A DNA stretch of 64,000 nucleotides from NCBI GenBank assembly GCA_045648445.1, contig JAZRNY010000035.1:1-64000 (forward strand), in the 5' to 3' direction. Shown here piece by piece: positions 16,252-24,669 of the stretch (positions within the stretch are counted from its first letter, which is position 1; every line of letters starts with the position of its first letter). This DNA is from SIG607 sp045648445 (lineage in GTDB: Bacteria > Bacillota > Clostridia > Oscillospirales > Acutalibacteraceae). A program made the translations under genes and the position numbers. The notes under the pieces are model-generated. The model ran no database searches. It saw only the letters and a list, made by a program, of their open reading frames with translations, and was not told the DNA's origin.

Positions 16252-17091
16252 ATGAAATTCAAAGATAAAATAGCAGTAGTAACGGGAGCAGGCGGTACTC
16301 TTTGCAGTGAAATCGCCATAAATCTTGCAAAAGAAGGCGCAAAGGTTTTCCTTATCGGCAGAACAGAAGAAAAACTTAAAAAGGTTTACGAAACAATCAG
16401 GTCCTTCGGCGGCGACGCGGTAGTTTATCCTTGCGACGTTACCGATAAAGATGCTATAGCCGTTCTGGGCAGCGAGGTAGAAAAAGTCGGCGGCTGCGAT
16501 TTTCTTATTAACGGCGCCGGCGGAAACAACGCAAAGGCAATGCCCACCATCACCAAATTCGATCCAAGAGAGTTAAGCGGTGAGCTTGAGGAAGGCACAA
16601 AAGGACTTTATGATATTGATATGGATGCCTTTAAAAGTGTGCTTGATATAAATATAATGGGCACCGTTATTCCTACTATGGAATTTGCAAAGCAAATGGT
16701 TAAAAAAGGCGGCGGAAGTATTATCAACTTCTCTTCAATGAATAATTATTGCCCCTTGACAAGATGCTTTGCTTATGCTATGAGTAAGGCTTCCATTACT
16801 AATCTTACCCAGTCCCTTGCCGCTTATTTTGCTCCCGCGAATATAAGAATTAACGCTATCGCTCCCGGATTTATGGTAAACGAGAGAAGCAAAGCCTATC
16901 TCGGTACCGTAGAAGAAGGTCTTACCAAGCGCGGCGAACAAGTTATCAGTCATACACCTATGGGGCGTTTTGGTCAGGCGGGTGACCTTACAGGTTGTGT
17001 TAAATGGCTTTTGGACGATAATGCATCAGCCTTTGTAACGGGTACTACTATTCCCGTAGACGGCGGATTTTTAACCTTAGGAGGAGTATAA
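16252..17091 (+). CDS. SDR-family oxidoreductase, probable fructuronate/mannonate oxidoreductase
   Basis: A 279-residue short-chain dehydrogenase. NAD(P)-binding motif VVTGAGGTLCSEIA (residues ~9-22), NGAGGNN, catalytic Tyr/Lys in YAMSKASI after a serine in INFSSMNN, and the C-terminal GTTIPVDGGF. Clostridial and Bacillus uronate clusters carry an SDR of this size that reduces fructuronate to mannonate, and its position directly after uxaC (ATG immediately follows the uxaC stop) supports that job. GGAGAG precedes the ATG. Substrate by inference only. Confidence 0.82.
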   Translation: MKFKDKIAVVTGAGGTLCSEIAINLAKEGAKVFLIGRTEEKLKKVYETIRSFGGDAVVYPCDVTDKDAIAVLGSEVEKVGGCDFLINGAGGNNAKAMPTITKFDPRELSGELEEGTKGLYDIDMDAFKSVLDINIMGTVIPTMEFAKQMVKKGGGSIINFSSMNNYCPLTRCFAYAMSKASITNLTQSLAAYFAPANIRINAIAPGFMVNERSKAYLGTVEEGLTKRGEQVISHTPMGRFGQAGDLTGCVKWLLDDNASAFVTGTTIPVDGGFLTLGGV

Positions 17092-17093
17092 AA

Positions 17094-18594
17094 ATGTTGA
17101 AAATTAGTAACGAAGTAATAAAAACCACCAATAAATTCTGGAACCACTGTCTTTTCCACCCCACCGACGCTATTGAAGACCCGTGGGGAAAGCGTATTAT
17201 CGACCGCTTTGAAAAGGATAAATCCATTGGTACCATAAGAATTTATGCAATGCTTGAGGATATCGTTTATACCGACGAAACAGGCGAACTTTTATATGAT
17301 TTTCGTATAAGCGATTTGCGCCTTGACTATCTTGTAGAAAAAGGCTTTGATTTACTTATTGCGTATGCATCTATGCCGTCTTGTATTGCCGACAATAACA
17401 AGGCTTTATCAAGCGTTTCTAAAAACAAAACCCGTTATAAAGGTAAACTTTTCAACACTTCCCGTCCCAAAGATTATGCTTTATGGGAAGAGGTTTGCTA
17501 TCAGTACACAAAACATTTAGTTGAACGCTACGGCATTGAAAGGGTTAAAAACTGGAGAATGCAATGCTTTAACGAGCCTGATATCTCCTGTTTCTTTATG
17601 GCGGATTACCACTGGCTTAAACCCGAATACAGTGAACTCAGAGCAACGGAATATGCAAAACTTTACGAACATTTTGAGAAAGGTATAAGAAGAGCAAGTG
17701 AAGACGTAGTCCTCGGTGGCCCTGCTATCGCTCTTTCTATGAATGATTATTTCCTTGAAGTTTTACTTAATACCGTAAAAGAAAAGAATTTGAAAATGGA
17801 CTTTATTTCCATTCATATCTATGGAACATCTCCCGACAGAATAAAAAGATTTCAGGATGAATTCACCACCGTCAGCATAATTAAAAAGTATAATGAGTAT
17901 ATGACTACTATTAAAAAGTGCGGTTTCGACCATCTGCCAATAACCATCGACGAATGGGGGTATGGCAAGTGCAGGTTATTATAACGTGGAAGAATGTCCT
18001 AAGTTTATGGACAGAGAAACCGAAGTCTTTTCCGCTTATTTCACAAAGCTTATTCATGAATTTATCGCTAATAATATCACTATTGATAAGCTTATGATTT
18101 GTCTTTCGGGTCAGCACGAAATGGTAACCGACTTTTCGGGATTCAGAAACTTCTTTACACTTAACTTTATTGCAAAGCCTATTTATAACGCTTATCTGCT
18201 TTCTTCAAAACTTTATACCAATATTTTAAAAGCAGAAAAGGATAACGATAATCTATTCGTTATTCCTACTGCAGACGATAACGGTGACTTAAGCGTAATG
18301 CTAACTTATTGCAGCGAGTTCTTCAAAGACGATATCGAAGACAGAGAAGAAAAATTAATCCTCCCAAGTGACGTTATCGGTAAAAAAATCGCCGTTTGGT
18401 GCATTGATAAAGAAACAACCAATCCGTATAGACTTTGCGTTAAAAACGGCTATGACCAGCAAAATCTCAGCGAAGAAGAACTTAAAACACTTCGCAACGA
18501 AGGTCTTATAAAGCCCGTTAAAGAATTTGTTGCAAATACAAACGAAATAACACTCAAATTAACCGCAAACTGCACGTATTTGATAACAGTATAA
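17094..18594 (+). pseudogene. GH39-like glycoside hydrolase, broken by a one-base frameshift
   Basis: Two frames together make a ~500-residue GH39 (beta-xylosidase/alpha-iduronidase clan) enzyme. Frame one (17094-17984) carries the acid/base Glu161 in FNEPD and the nucleophile Glu287 in IDEWG. Then a run of five Gs at 17956-17960 shifts the frame to a stop at 17984. Removing one G gives DEWGMASAGYYN, which joins smoothly to frame two (to 18594). So the break sits exactly in a homopolymer and may be a sequencing error or a very recent mutation. It is the third gene of the uronate operon and could release uronic acid or xylose from plant or host glycans. Confidence 0.85.
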
Positions 18595-18598
18595 ACAA

Positions 18599-18627
18599 AA
18601 AAGACCTTGCACAAAGCAAGGTCTTTT
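18599..18627. terminator. Bidirectional terminator between GH39 gene and rplL
   Basis: 12-bp stem AAAAGACCTTGC / GCAAGGTCTTTT with an ACAAA loop, between convergent transcription units. Confidence 0.9.
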
Positions 18628-18648
18628 AATTTTGAAATTAAGTTTAAA

Positions 18649-19026
18649 TTACTTGATTTCGATGGTTGCGCCAGCTTCTTCGAGCTTAGCCTTGATAGCA
18701 TCAGCGTCTTCCTTAGAAGCAGCCTCTTTAAGAGTCTTAGGAGCGCCGTCAACGAGAGCCTTTGCTTCAGCAAGGCCAAGACCGGTGATTTCACGAACAG
18801 CCTTGATAACAGCGATCTTGTTAGCGCCTGCGCCAGCAAGGATAACGTCAAATTCGGTCTTTTCTTCAGCAGCAGCAGCGCCACCGGCAGCAGGAGCAGC
18901 AACAGCTACAGCTGCAGCAGCAGATACGCCAAACTCTTCTTCTACAGCCTTAACAAGCTCAGAAAGCTCGAGAACTGTAAGTACTTTTAATTCTTCAATA
19001 ATAGCAGTAATTTTTTCGGATGCCAT
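18649..19026 (-). CDS. rplL: 50S ribosomal protein L7/L12
   Basis: A 125-residue stalk protein that recruits translation factors. The N-terminal dimerisation helix (MASEKITAIIEELKVLTVLE), the Ala-rich hinge and the C-terminal domain (FDVILAGAGANKIAVIKAVREITGLGLAEAK) are all present. ATG at 19026 follows GGAGG; a TTG upstream at 19041 lies before it. Last gene of the rplJ-rplL unit. Confidence 0.97.
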   Translation of the reverse strand: MASEKITAIIEELKVLTVLELSELVKAVEEEFGVSAAAAVAVAAPAAGGAAAAEEKTEFDVILAGAGANKIAVIKAVREITGLGLAEAKALVDGAPKTLKEAASKEDADAIKAKLEEAGATIEIK

Positions 19027-19091
19027 TTTATTTTCCTCCAATTTGTTTAAATATAATTTTTGTTTATTTTAATATTTTTTAATATGCTGAA

Positions 19092-19601
19092 TTATTCAGC
19101 AGCGGCTTCACCGTCTTTATCAACGATGGCCTGAACGGCACGAGCAAAGCTTGCCATAGGTGCCTGGAAAGCGCTGAGAACTGTAGCGAGAAGAACTTCT
19201 CTGCTGGGGAGTTTTGCAAGGCTTTCAATCATTGCAGAGTCGATTACTTTACCGTCGAGATAACCGGACTTAATTTTGAAGTTTTCGTGGCTATCAGCAA
19301 ATTTGCAAAGAATACGAGCAGCGCAAACATGATCTTCCTTAGAGATTGCAAGAGCGGTGGTTCCTTCAAGAACTTCCTTCATACCCTCAAGGTCGGTGCC
19401 TTCGATAGCACGGGCAAGAAGAGTATTCTTAACTACGAAATAATCAACGCCGGCCTCACGAAGTTCCTTACGAAGAACTGTATCATCTGCAACAGAAGTA
19501 CCGGTATAGTCAACGATAACGCCGGCTACGGAATTCTGAATTTTTTCAGCAAGAGAAGCAACTATCGCTTTCTTTTCCTCTAAAACTTTTGCATTAGGCA
19601 T
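19092..19601 (-). CDS. rplJ: 50S ribosomal protein L10
   Basis: A 169-residue stalk base protein. MPNAKVLEEKKAIVASLAEK at the N-terminus, YFVVKNTLLARAIEGT in the middle and the C-terminal L12-binding helix (ASFARAVQAIVDKDGEAA). ATG at 19601 has GGAGGTG upstream; the GTG at 19610 lies inside that site. Preceded by an L10 leader with an attenuator hairpin, so L10-L12 probably represses its own synthesis. Confidence 0.97.
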   Translation of the reverse strand: MPNAKVLEEKKAIVASLAEKIQNSVAGVIVDYTGTSVADDTVLRKELREAGVDYFVVKNTLLARAIEGTDLEGMKEVLEGTTALAISKEDHVCAARILCKFADSHENFKIKSGYLDGKVIDSAMIESLAKLPSREVLLATVLSAFQAPMASFARAVQAIVDKDGEAAAE

Positions 19602-19625
19602 TAATTTCACCTCCGTAAAAAATAA

Positions 19626-19752
19626 TAAAAAAATCTGTTCCCTGAGACGAGGAACAGATCAAAACATTAAAGTAATAAACTAAATGTTCTGCTTACCTCG
19701 GTAGGCGCAATGCTTACTCCTTTACGGAACCTACTGTCTCAAGTAATGCAAC
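19626..19752 (-). promoter_or_regulatory. L10 leader with intrinsic attenuator
   Basis: Read on the minus strand, the RNA between the promoter and rplJ has the L10-leader layout: AGACAGTAGGT..., a GTAAGCATTGCGCCTACC arm closing the kink-turn stem, then a terminator hairpin ATCTGTTCC / GGAACAGAT followed by a T7 run at 19626-19633. Binding of L10-L12 would favour the terminator. Confidence 0.8.
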
Positions 19753-19758
19753 AAAAGT

Positions 19759-19787
19759 ATTATACTAAAGGTTTTATGATTTGTCAA
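19759..19787 (-). promoter_or_regulatory. Consensus promoter of rplJ-rplL
   Basis: TTGACA, 17-bp spacer, TATAAT. It makes the rplJ-rplL unit independent of the upstream PHP gene. Confidence 0.85.
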
Positions 19788-19809
19788 CACTTTTTTTAAA
19801 AAAGTATTT

Positions 19810-21615
19810 TTAATTCCAAAATGTTATTTCTCCTATAGCAACGGCAGCGTTCAAAAACTCTTTTACAAACGATTCTTTACCTACGGTAGACAGTATTTCA
19901 AGTTTTACATATTTAGCGTTAACGGCATTAAAATGCACTATTTCTTCTCCGCCATACACTCTGAATACGCCTTTTTTAACTTCACTGTAGTTTTTGCCGT
20001 CTTCACTGACACTAATTTGATAAAGGCTTGGGAACATTTTGAGTTTATCAACGCTTCTTGCCTTTTCGTTTCTTAAAATCGAATTATCCACATACATCGG
20101 ATAATGGCTAAGCGCAGAAATTTCAGTGTTTTCGTTTAATTCAAAAACAATTTCTGCCGTTTGATTTTTAGAATACCAAGGGTTAAGCGGGTTATCGTTT
20201 ATAAGTTCGGCAGGGATTTCCTTACTTACATTATCAAACACCTTAATTTTAGTTTTAGGTATCGGTTTTAGTTCTTTTTTATTTTCATTTTCGAAAGGTT
20301 TGCCTGTCCAAACAGGGAAAGACCAAGTTTTCCTGCCCATATCGTCAATAAGAACGAGATAATAGTAATGGGATTGACTTGATATAATGGTGAAATCAAA
20401 ATCGTCGCCCCTATTAACTAAATCCAACACCGTTATGCCGCCGTCAGAAATAACCTTACAACACGTAATTTTGGTATCTTCCCTATTTTCAAAGTAAGAG
20501 ATTTTAACATTAAAGTTATATTCACCTTCATTATTAAGGGTGGTTGGCGCAATTTTTCCGTTTACCGTAAATGAAAGTTTAACATTTCCCGAAGAAGTAG
20601 CGTACATTCTGTTATTTAAAATCGCATCATAAAAAGCCTCTTTACTTTTTTCATTTGCCAAAATAACAGTTTTTCCTGGACATACGCCATATCCCCAATT
20701 GGGTCCGTGATGGTCACTTGAACAGGTAGGAGACAATTTAAAACCTTGGTCAAGCGCCACCGAATAAATATATTCGTTAATAAGATTAGAATGATTGTTA
20801 GTACCGTCACCCATTTCAATAAAACGGAACAAATTTTTAAAACGGTCGGAATTATTTTCGCTGTGTTTAAAATTCCATATTCCCTTTACCGACGAACCAA
20901 TAATTTGCGGATGAGGATAACCGCAAAAAGCAAAAGGACTATTTTTAAGAATATCAAAAAACTTATCCCACGAATTTGTATCAATTGTAGTATCGGCGTT
21001 AAGCATAAGAACTTCTCCACCGTTCATTTTTTCAATACCGTATCTATCTACCTCTTTAATAGTTACCTGTCCTTCAGCGCCGGGGAAAATAACAGTATTT
21101 TTTATAACTTTATCTGTATCGGCATAACCTCTGTAAAAATCTTTACCGTTCAGTAAACAACCGTGGTCTGAAACAAGAGCAAAATCCATTTTTAAATCTT
21201 TATCTATTGTTGGAAGATAATAATTTTCAGGATAAAGAGATGACGGACGGTTTGAAAAATCATCAACGATATGAATATCGCAGGTATGGTCATGCATATC
21301 GCCTAAATAATAGTTAAGGTTATTAAACGAAGTAGCGCAAACAGCATCTTTAACCGTTACTTTGCATTGGTATTCTTCTTCCATAAATTTAGCGGTAACA
21401 GTTACGTTTCCTGTGTTTAAACAGGTTAAAAGAACGCCGTCAGTAAAACCACCGCCGTTGTGATAATCTTTAAAAGAAGTGATGGCTACAACCTTTTCAT
21501 CATCAACACACCACTGGATATTATCATTAGAATAAGAAATACCGCCAAGCAAACTCAAAGGCACTACGTTACCTTTATATGTTGATATATTTTCTTTTGA
21601 TAAATATCTTTTCAT
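19810..21615 (-). CDS. PHP-domain metal-dependent phosphoesterase-like protein with Ig-like and discoidin-like flanks
   Basis: A 601-residue protein. Residues ~10-90 look like a bacterial Ig-like (Big) domain (YKGNVVPLSLLGG ... VTAKFMEEEYQCKVTV). Residues ~100-360 form a PHP domain: GDMHDHTCD (His108, His110), LVSDHG (Asp150, His151), GYPHPQ and SDHHGPNWG. The rest is beta-rich, ending in an F5/8-type (discoidin) module (NPLNPWYS ... VKLEILSTVG). Members of this group act on sugars or phosphoesters; no signal peptide is seen. ATG at 21615 follows GGTGA. It has its own consensus promoter and lies between rplA and rplJ, splitting the usual ribosomal operon. Confidence 0.75.
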   Translation of the reverse strand: MKRYLSKENISTYKGNVVPLSLLGGISYSNDNIQWCVDDEKVVAITSFKDYHNGGGFTDGVLLTCLNTGNVTVTAKFMEEEYQCKVTVKDAVCATSFNNLNYYLGDMHDHTCDIHIVDDFSNRPSSLYPENYYLPTIDKDLKMDFALVSDHGCLLNGKDFYRGYADTDKVIKNTVIFPGAEGQVTIKEVDRYGIEKMNGGEVLMLNADTTIDTNSWDKFFDILKNSPFAFCGYPHPQIIGSSVKGIWNFKHSENNSDRFKNLFRFIEMGDGTNNHSNLINEYIYSVALDQGFKLSPTCSSDHHGPNWGYGVCPGKTVILANEKSKEAFYDAILNNRMYATSSGNVKLSFTVNGKIAPTTLNNEGEYNFNVKISYFENREDTKITCCKVISDGGITVLDLVNRGDDFDFTIISSQSHYYYLVLIDDMGRKTWSFPVWTGKPFENENKKELKPIPKTKIKVFDNVSKEIPAELINDNPLNPWYSKNQTAEIVFELNENTEISALSHYPMYVDNSILRNEKARSVDKLKMFPSLYQISVSEDGKNYSEVKKGVFRVYGGEEIVHFNAVNAKYVKLEILSTVGKESFVKEFLNAAVAIGEITFWN

Positions 21616-21643
21616 ACCGTTCACCATTTTAAATTTATTTTGC

Positions 21644-21672
21644 ATTATAGCATTTAACACGTTTAGTGTCAA
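21644..21672 (-). promoter_or_regulatory. Consensus promoter of the PHP gene
   Basis: TTGACA, 17-bp spacer, TATAAT, 29 bases upstream of the chosen start. Confidence 0.85.
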
Positions 21673-21683
21673 TGCAGAAAAAT

Positions 21684-21709
21684 AAAAAGTCGTCATACGA
21701 CGACTTTTT
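21684..21709 (-). terminator. Terminator after rplA
   Basis: 11-bp stem AAAAAGTCGTC / GACGACTTTTT with an ATAC loop, just after the rplA stop. It separates rplK-rplA from the PHP gene. Confidence 0.88.
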
Positions 21710-21718
21710 TATTTTTAA

Positions 21719-22414
21719 TTAGTTACCGAATTTAGCAACGTTAAGTTTTATACCAGGGCCCATGGTAGTAGCAAGTACACAAGACTTGATATACTGACCT
21801 TTAGCAGCCTCAGGCTTAGCCTTAACGATAGCACCCATAATAGCATCAAAGTTTTCTTGGAGTTTTTCAGCACCAAAAGAAACTTTACCGATGGGGCAGT
21901 GAATGATGTTGGTCTTATCAAGACGATACTCGATTTTACCTGCTTTTGCTTCAGCAACAGCCTTAGCAACGTCAGGAGTAACGGTACCAGCCTTAGGAGA
22001 AGGCATTAAGCCACGAGGACCAAGAACCTTACCAAGACGACCTACAAGACCCATCATATCGGGTGTTGCAATTACTACGTCGAAATCCAACCAGTTTTCA
22101 CTTTGGATTTTAGTAACCATATCTTCTGCACCAACAAAGTCTGCGCCTGCAGCAAGAGCAGCGTCAGCCTTGTCGCCCTTAGCAAGAACAAGGGCACGTA
22201 CAGTCTTACCAGTGCCGTTAGGAAGAACTACAGCACCGCGAACCTGTTGATCAGCGTGACGAGAGTCAACACCGAGACGTACGTGGATTTCTACTGTTTC
22301 ATCAAATTTTGCAGCAGCAGTTTTTACAACTATTGCTGTTGCTTCTTCAGCGTCATAAAGCTTACCGGGTTCAATAAGCTGTGCGCTGGCTAAATATTTT
22401 TTACCGTGTTTCAC
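21719..22414 (-). CDS. rplA: 50S ribosomal protein L1
   Basis: A 231-residue L1 stalk protein, also a translational repressor in many bacteria. MKHGKKYLASAQLI, AVVLPNGTGKTVRALVLAKG, the signature GRLGKVLGPRGLMPSPK and TTMGPGIKLNVAKF are visible. Starts at GTG 22414 with GGGAGG upstream. The 56-base spacing from rplK indicates co-transcription. Confidence 0.97.
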   Translation of the reverse strand: MKHGKKYLASAQLIEPGKLYDAEEATAIVVKTAAAKFDETVEIHVRLGVDSRHADQQVRGAVVLPNGTGKTVRALVLAKGDKADAALAAGADFVGAEDMVTKIQSENWLDFDVVIATPDMMGLVGRLGKVLGPRGLMPSPKAGTVTPDVAKAVAEAKAGKIEYRLDKTNIIHCPIGKVSFGAEKLQENFDAIMGAIVKAKPEAAKGQYIKSCVLATTMGPGIKLNVAKFGN

Positions 22415-22470
22415 TTTATTTTACCTCCCAATAAGTGGTTAAATCGGAAATTTCCTCCCACGAGAGAGAA

Positions 22471-22896
22471 TCAATCGACTACTTCTACGCCCATGCTACG
22501 TGCGGTACCAGCTATCATACTCATAGCGGATTCTATGCTTGCAGCGTTAAGGTCGGGCATTTTTGTTTCTGCGATTTTCTTGATCTGCTCGCTGGTGATT
22601 TTGGCAACCTTAGTTTTGTTAGGTGTGCCGGATGCGGATTCAATACCGCAAGCCTTCTTAATAAGAACAGCGGCAGGAGGAGTTTTTGTAATAAAACTGA
22701 AAGAATGATCTGCGTAAACAGTAATTACAACAGGGATAATAAGTCCCATATCATTCTTTGTGCGTTCATTGAACTCCTTGGTGAAAGCCATAATGTTTAC
22801 ACCATGCTGACCCAGAGCAGGACCTACCGGGGGGGCAGGAGTTGCTTTACCTGCGGGGATCTGCAATTTAATGTAGCCTATAATTTTTTGAGCCAT
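22471..22896 (-). CDS. rplK: 50S ribosomal protein L11
   Basis: A 141-residue GTPase-centre protein. KLQIPAGKATPAPPVGPALGQ is cut here to its core PAPPVGPALGQHG, followed by GIESASGTPNKTKVAKIT and the end MIAGTARSMGVEVVD. ATG at 22896 has GGAGGTG upstream; the longer frame upstream starts in the leader. Confidence 0.97.
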   Translation of the reverse strand: MAQKIIGYIKLQIPAGKATPAPPVGPALGQHGVNIMAFTKEFNERTKNDMGLIIPVVITVYADHSFSFITKTPPAAVLIKKACGIESASGTPNKTKVAKITSEQIKKIAETKMPDLNAASIESAMSMIAGTARSMGVEVVD

Positions 22897-22929
22897 TTTT
22901 TGCACCTCCAAAATTGTGGTAACAGTGTT

Positions 22930-23040
22930 CATTTACACTTGGCGGAGCATCTTAAATAAATTTATGCTCCTCCCACTTGCGACACCAAAAGGTGTCCGCG
23001 GCGAGACAGCCGCATAATAAACGGTCAAACCGTATTATTA
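22930..23040 (-). promoter_or_regulatory. Structured spacer between nusG and rplK (possible L1/L11 leader)
   Basis: Read on the minus strand it carries at least four hairpins: ATAATACGGT/ACCGTTTATTAT, GCGGC/GCCGC, GACACC/GGTGTC and GGAGCAT/ATGCTCC. No T-run follows, so it is not a plain terminator. Its place directly before rplK suggests the L1-binding autoregulatory leader known for L11 operons; this is inference. Confidence 0.45.
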
Positions 23041-23046
23041 CCTTAA

Positions 23047-23568
23047 TTAGTCAGCCAGAACAATCTGATCTAACTCAAGTTCGGCGATTGTTTCTCTACC
23101 GAACGCATCGATACCTACGCTAACGCTGTTATCTGCGACATTAATTTCTTTAACAACGCCCGCGAAGTCTTTAAGAGGTCCACTAACGATAACAACGCGG
23201 TCGCCCACATTGTAACCTACCTCTACGCTGTGCTTTTCAACGCCGAGTGAATTTACTTCTTCCTCGGTAAGAGGAACGGGTTTTGCTTCTGGACCTACAA
23301 ATCCTGTGCAGCCGCGAATGTTACGAACTACATACCAGGAATCGTTAGTAACGATCATTTTAATAAGAACATAACCGGGGAAAATTTTACGTTCTACCTC
23401 GCGAACCTTATCATCCTTCACCTCTGTTACCTTTTCGGTGGGGATTTTAATATCCACGATTAAATCCTGCATTTTACGGTTTTCTACCATAGTTGCAAGG
23501 TCGGTAGCAACTTTATTTTCGTATCCCGACATAGTCTGTATTACATACCATTTTGCTTGTTCAGACAT
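23047..23568 (-). CDS. nusG: Transcription termination/antitermination protein NusG
   Basis: A 173-residue NusG with an NGN domain (AKWYVIQTMSGYENKVATDL, VRNIRGCTGFVGPEAKPVPL) and a C-terminal KOW domain (YNVGDRVVIVSGPLKDFAGVV). AAGGAG precedes the ATG. It follows secE by 12 bases in the usual secE-nusG order. Confidence 0.96.
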   Translation of the reverse strand: MSEQAKWYVIQTMSGYENKVATDLATMVENRKMQDLIVDIKIPTEKVTEVKDDKVREVERKIFPGYVLIKMIVTNDSWYVVRNIRGCTGFVGPEAKPVPLTEEEVNSLGVEKHSVEVGYNVGDRVVIVSGPLKDFAGVVKEINVADNSVSVGIDAFGRETIAELELDQIVLAD

Positions 23569-23580
23569 AATTGGTTCTCC

Positions 23581-24267
23581 TTATTTCCAGATACTTTCAA
23601 GTAAAGTACCAAGACCAAAGTCAACGAGCCAAATTATTGCGCCGATTACAACAAACATAACCAGCACTATACCGGTGTTTTTAAGAACTTCTTTAAGACC
23701 GGGCCAAACAATCTTCTTACATTCACTCTTATAATCTTTAAAGAACTGTGCAATTCTCTTTAAAAGGAATTTTTTAGAACCTTTAGATTCAAGAACTTCA
23801 ATATAGTCATCCAAAAGGAAGTAAGCAACACTAAAGATAAGTGCGGCAAACATTACCAAAGATACTATAAGAACGTAAGGTGTGTACTCTACGCCAATTG
23901 CAGTGAATGGACGTGTATCAACAAACTTCCATGGATTGCTAAGGGCAATAACAAGCATATAAATTGCAACTGTTGCATTTACTCCGGAAGCAAAATACTT
24001 TAAGCCTTTAGATTTAGAGAAGAATGTGAATACCGAAAGAGCAACACCGAGAACGGAAAGAAGGAAACAGAAAAGAACGTCTGCGCTTTTAGCGATTTTT
24101 GTTCCTTCCACTACTTCAGAACCGAATCCCATTTGAAGACCGCTGACAGATAACACGCCTGCATCGCTCATAGTGATACTAGCGAAATTAAAGAAGAAGA
24201 AAACCAATGCAGCTATACCGCAAAGTGCGGCTAAAAACTGACAAGCCTTATTGATAACTTTCATCAT
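23581..24267 (-). CDS. secE: SecE preprotein translocase subunit with a large N-terminal membrane extension
   Basis: The last ~65 residues (FFKDYKSECKKIVWPGLKEVLKNTGIVLVMF ... GTLLESIW, in shorter pieces: KIVWPG and a single helix) are a standard SecE. In front lie ~160 residues with about four further membrane helices (FLAALCGIAALVFFFF, VLFCFLLSVLGVALSVF, VAIYMLVIALS, LIVSLVMFAALIFSV). Clostridial SecE is normally 60-80 residues, so this is a fusion or an unusual extension. GGAGAGCTGAAT precedes the start; two ATGs are adjacent. It sits in the canonical rpmG-secE-nusG position, so the SecE role is firm; the extension's role is unknown. Confidence 0.88.
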   Translation of the reverse strand: MMKVINKACQFLAALCGIAALVFFFFNFASITMSDAGVLSVSGLQMGFGSEVVEGTKIAKSADVLFCFLLSVLGVALSVFTFFSKSKGLKYFASGVNATVAIYMLVIALSNPWKFVDTRPFTAIGVEYTPYVLIVSLVMFAALIFSVAYFLLDDYIEVLESKGSKKFLLKRIAQFFKDYKSECKKIVWPGLKEVLKNTGIVLVMFVVIGAIIWLVDFGLGTLLESIWK

Positions 24268-24279
24268 ATTCAGCTCTCC

Positions 24280-24429
24280 TTATTTGGTTTCCTTATGAAC
24301 GGTGTGCTTTCTGCAGAACTTGCAATACTTGTTCATCTCAAGTCTGTCCGGATCGTTTTTCTTGTTTTTCATTGTGTTGTAATTGCGCTGCTTGCACTCA
24401 GTACAAGCGAGTGTGATTTTTACTCTCAT
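24280..24429 (-). CDS. rpmG: 50S ribosomal protein L33
   Basis: A 49-residue protein, too short to be noticed by most ORF cutoffs. It begins MRVKITLACTECKQRNYNT and ends KYCKFCRKHTVHKETK. The four zinc-ribbon cysteines (CTEC, CKFC) are intact, so this is the zinc-containing form. AGGTGCC lies before the ATG. Its stop is 12 bases before secE. Confidence 0.95.
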   Translation of the reverse strand: MRVKITLACTECKQRNYNTMKNKKNDPDRLEMNKYCKFCRKHTVHKETK

Positions 24430-24610
24430 AACGGCACCTCCCGCTTTACGGAAATATTTTTTTGCTGCAAAATTGCAGTAAACGCCTCCCTCAGTTAAGT
24501 CACGCCACGGACCTTTCGTATTATGTCGCCATACGAAAAGTAAGCACCCCGAAAGGCGCTGACCTTTACAGAATAGAGTCCAAACAAAAAAAAAGACTCC
24601 TTAGAGGTAC
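24430..24610 (-). promoter_or_regulatory. Structured 5' leader of the rpmG-secE-nusG operon
   Basis: About 180 bases between promoter and rpmG, rich in hairpins on the minus strand: GAGTC/GACTC at 24576-24600, a CTTTCGTAT/ATACGAAAG stem at 24513-24540, an AGC-GCC/GG-GCT hairpin at 24542-24561, and CTGCAA/TTGCAG at about 24465-24478. No tRNA cloverleaf is seen although tRNA-Trp often sits here. Its function is not known. Confidence 0.4.
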
Positions 24611-24614
24611 AACG

Positions 24615-24643
24615 ATTATAACACAAAAAGTACACTCGGTCAA
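24615..24643 (-). promoter_or_regulatory. Promoter of the rpmG-secE-nusG-rplKA operon
   Basis: TTGACC, 17-bp spacer, TATAAT. Confidence 0.82.
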
Positions 24644-24669
24644 GCCTTTTTTTTAATATTTGAATTTTT

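Noticed and set aside
24430..24610. tRNA-Trp, which often precedes secE
   Set aside because: No cloverleaf, no TTCGA loop context and no CCA arm could be fitted; only separate hairpins are present.
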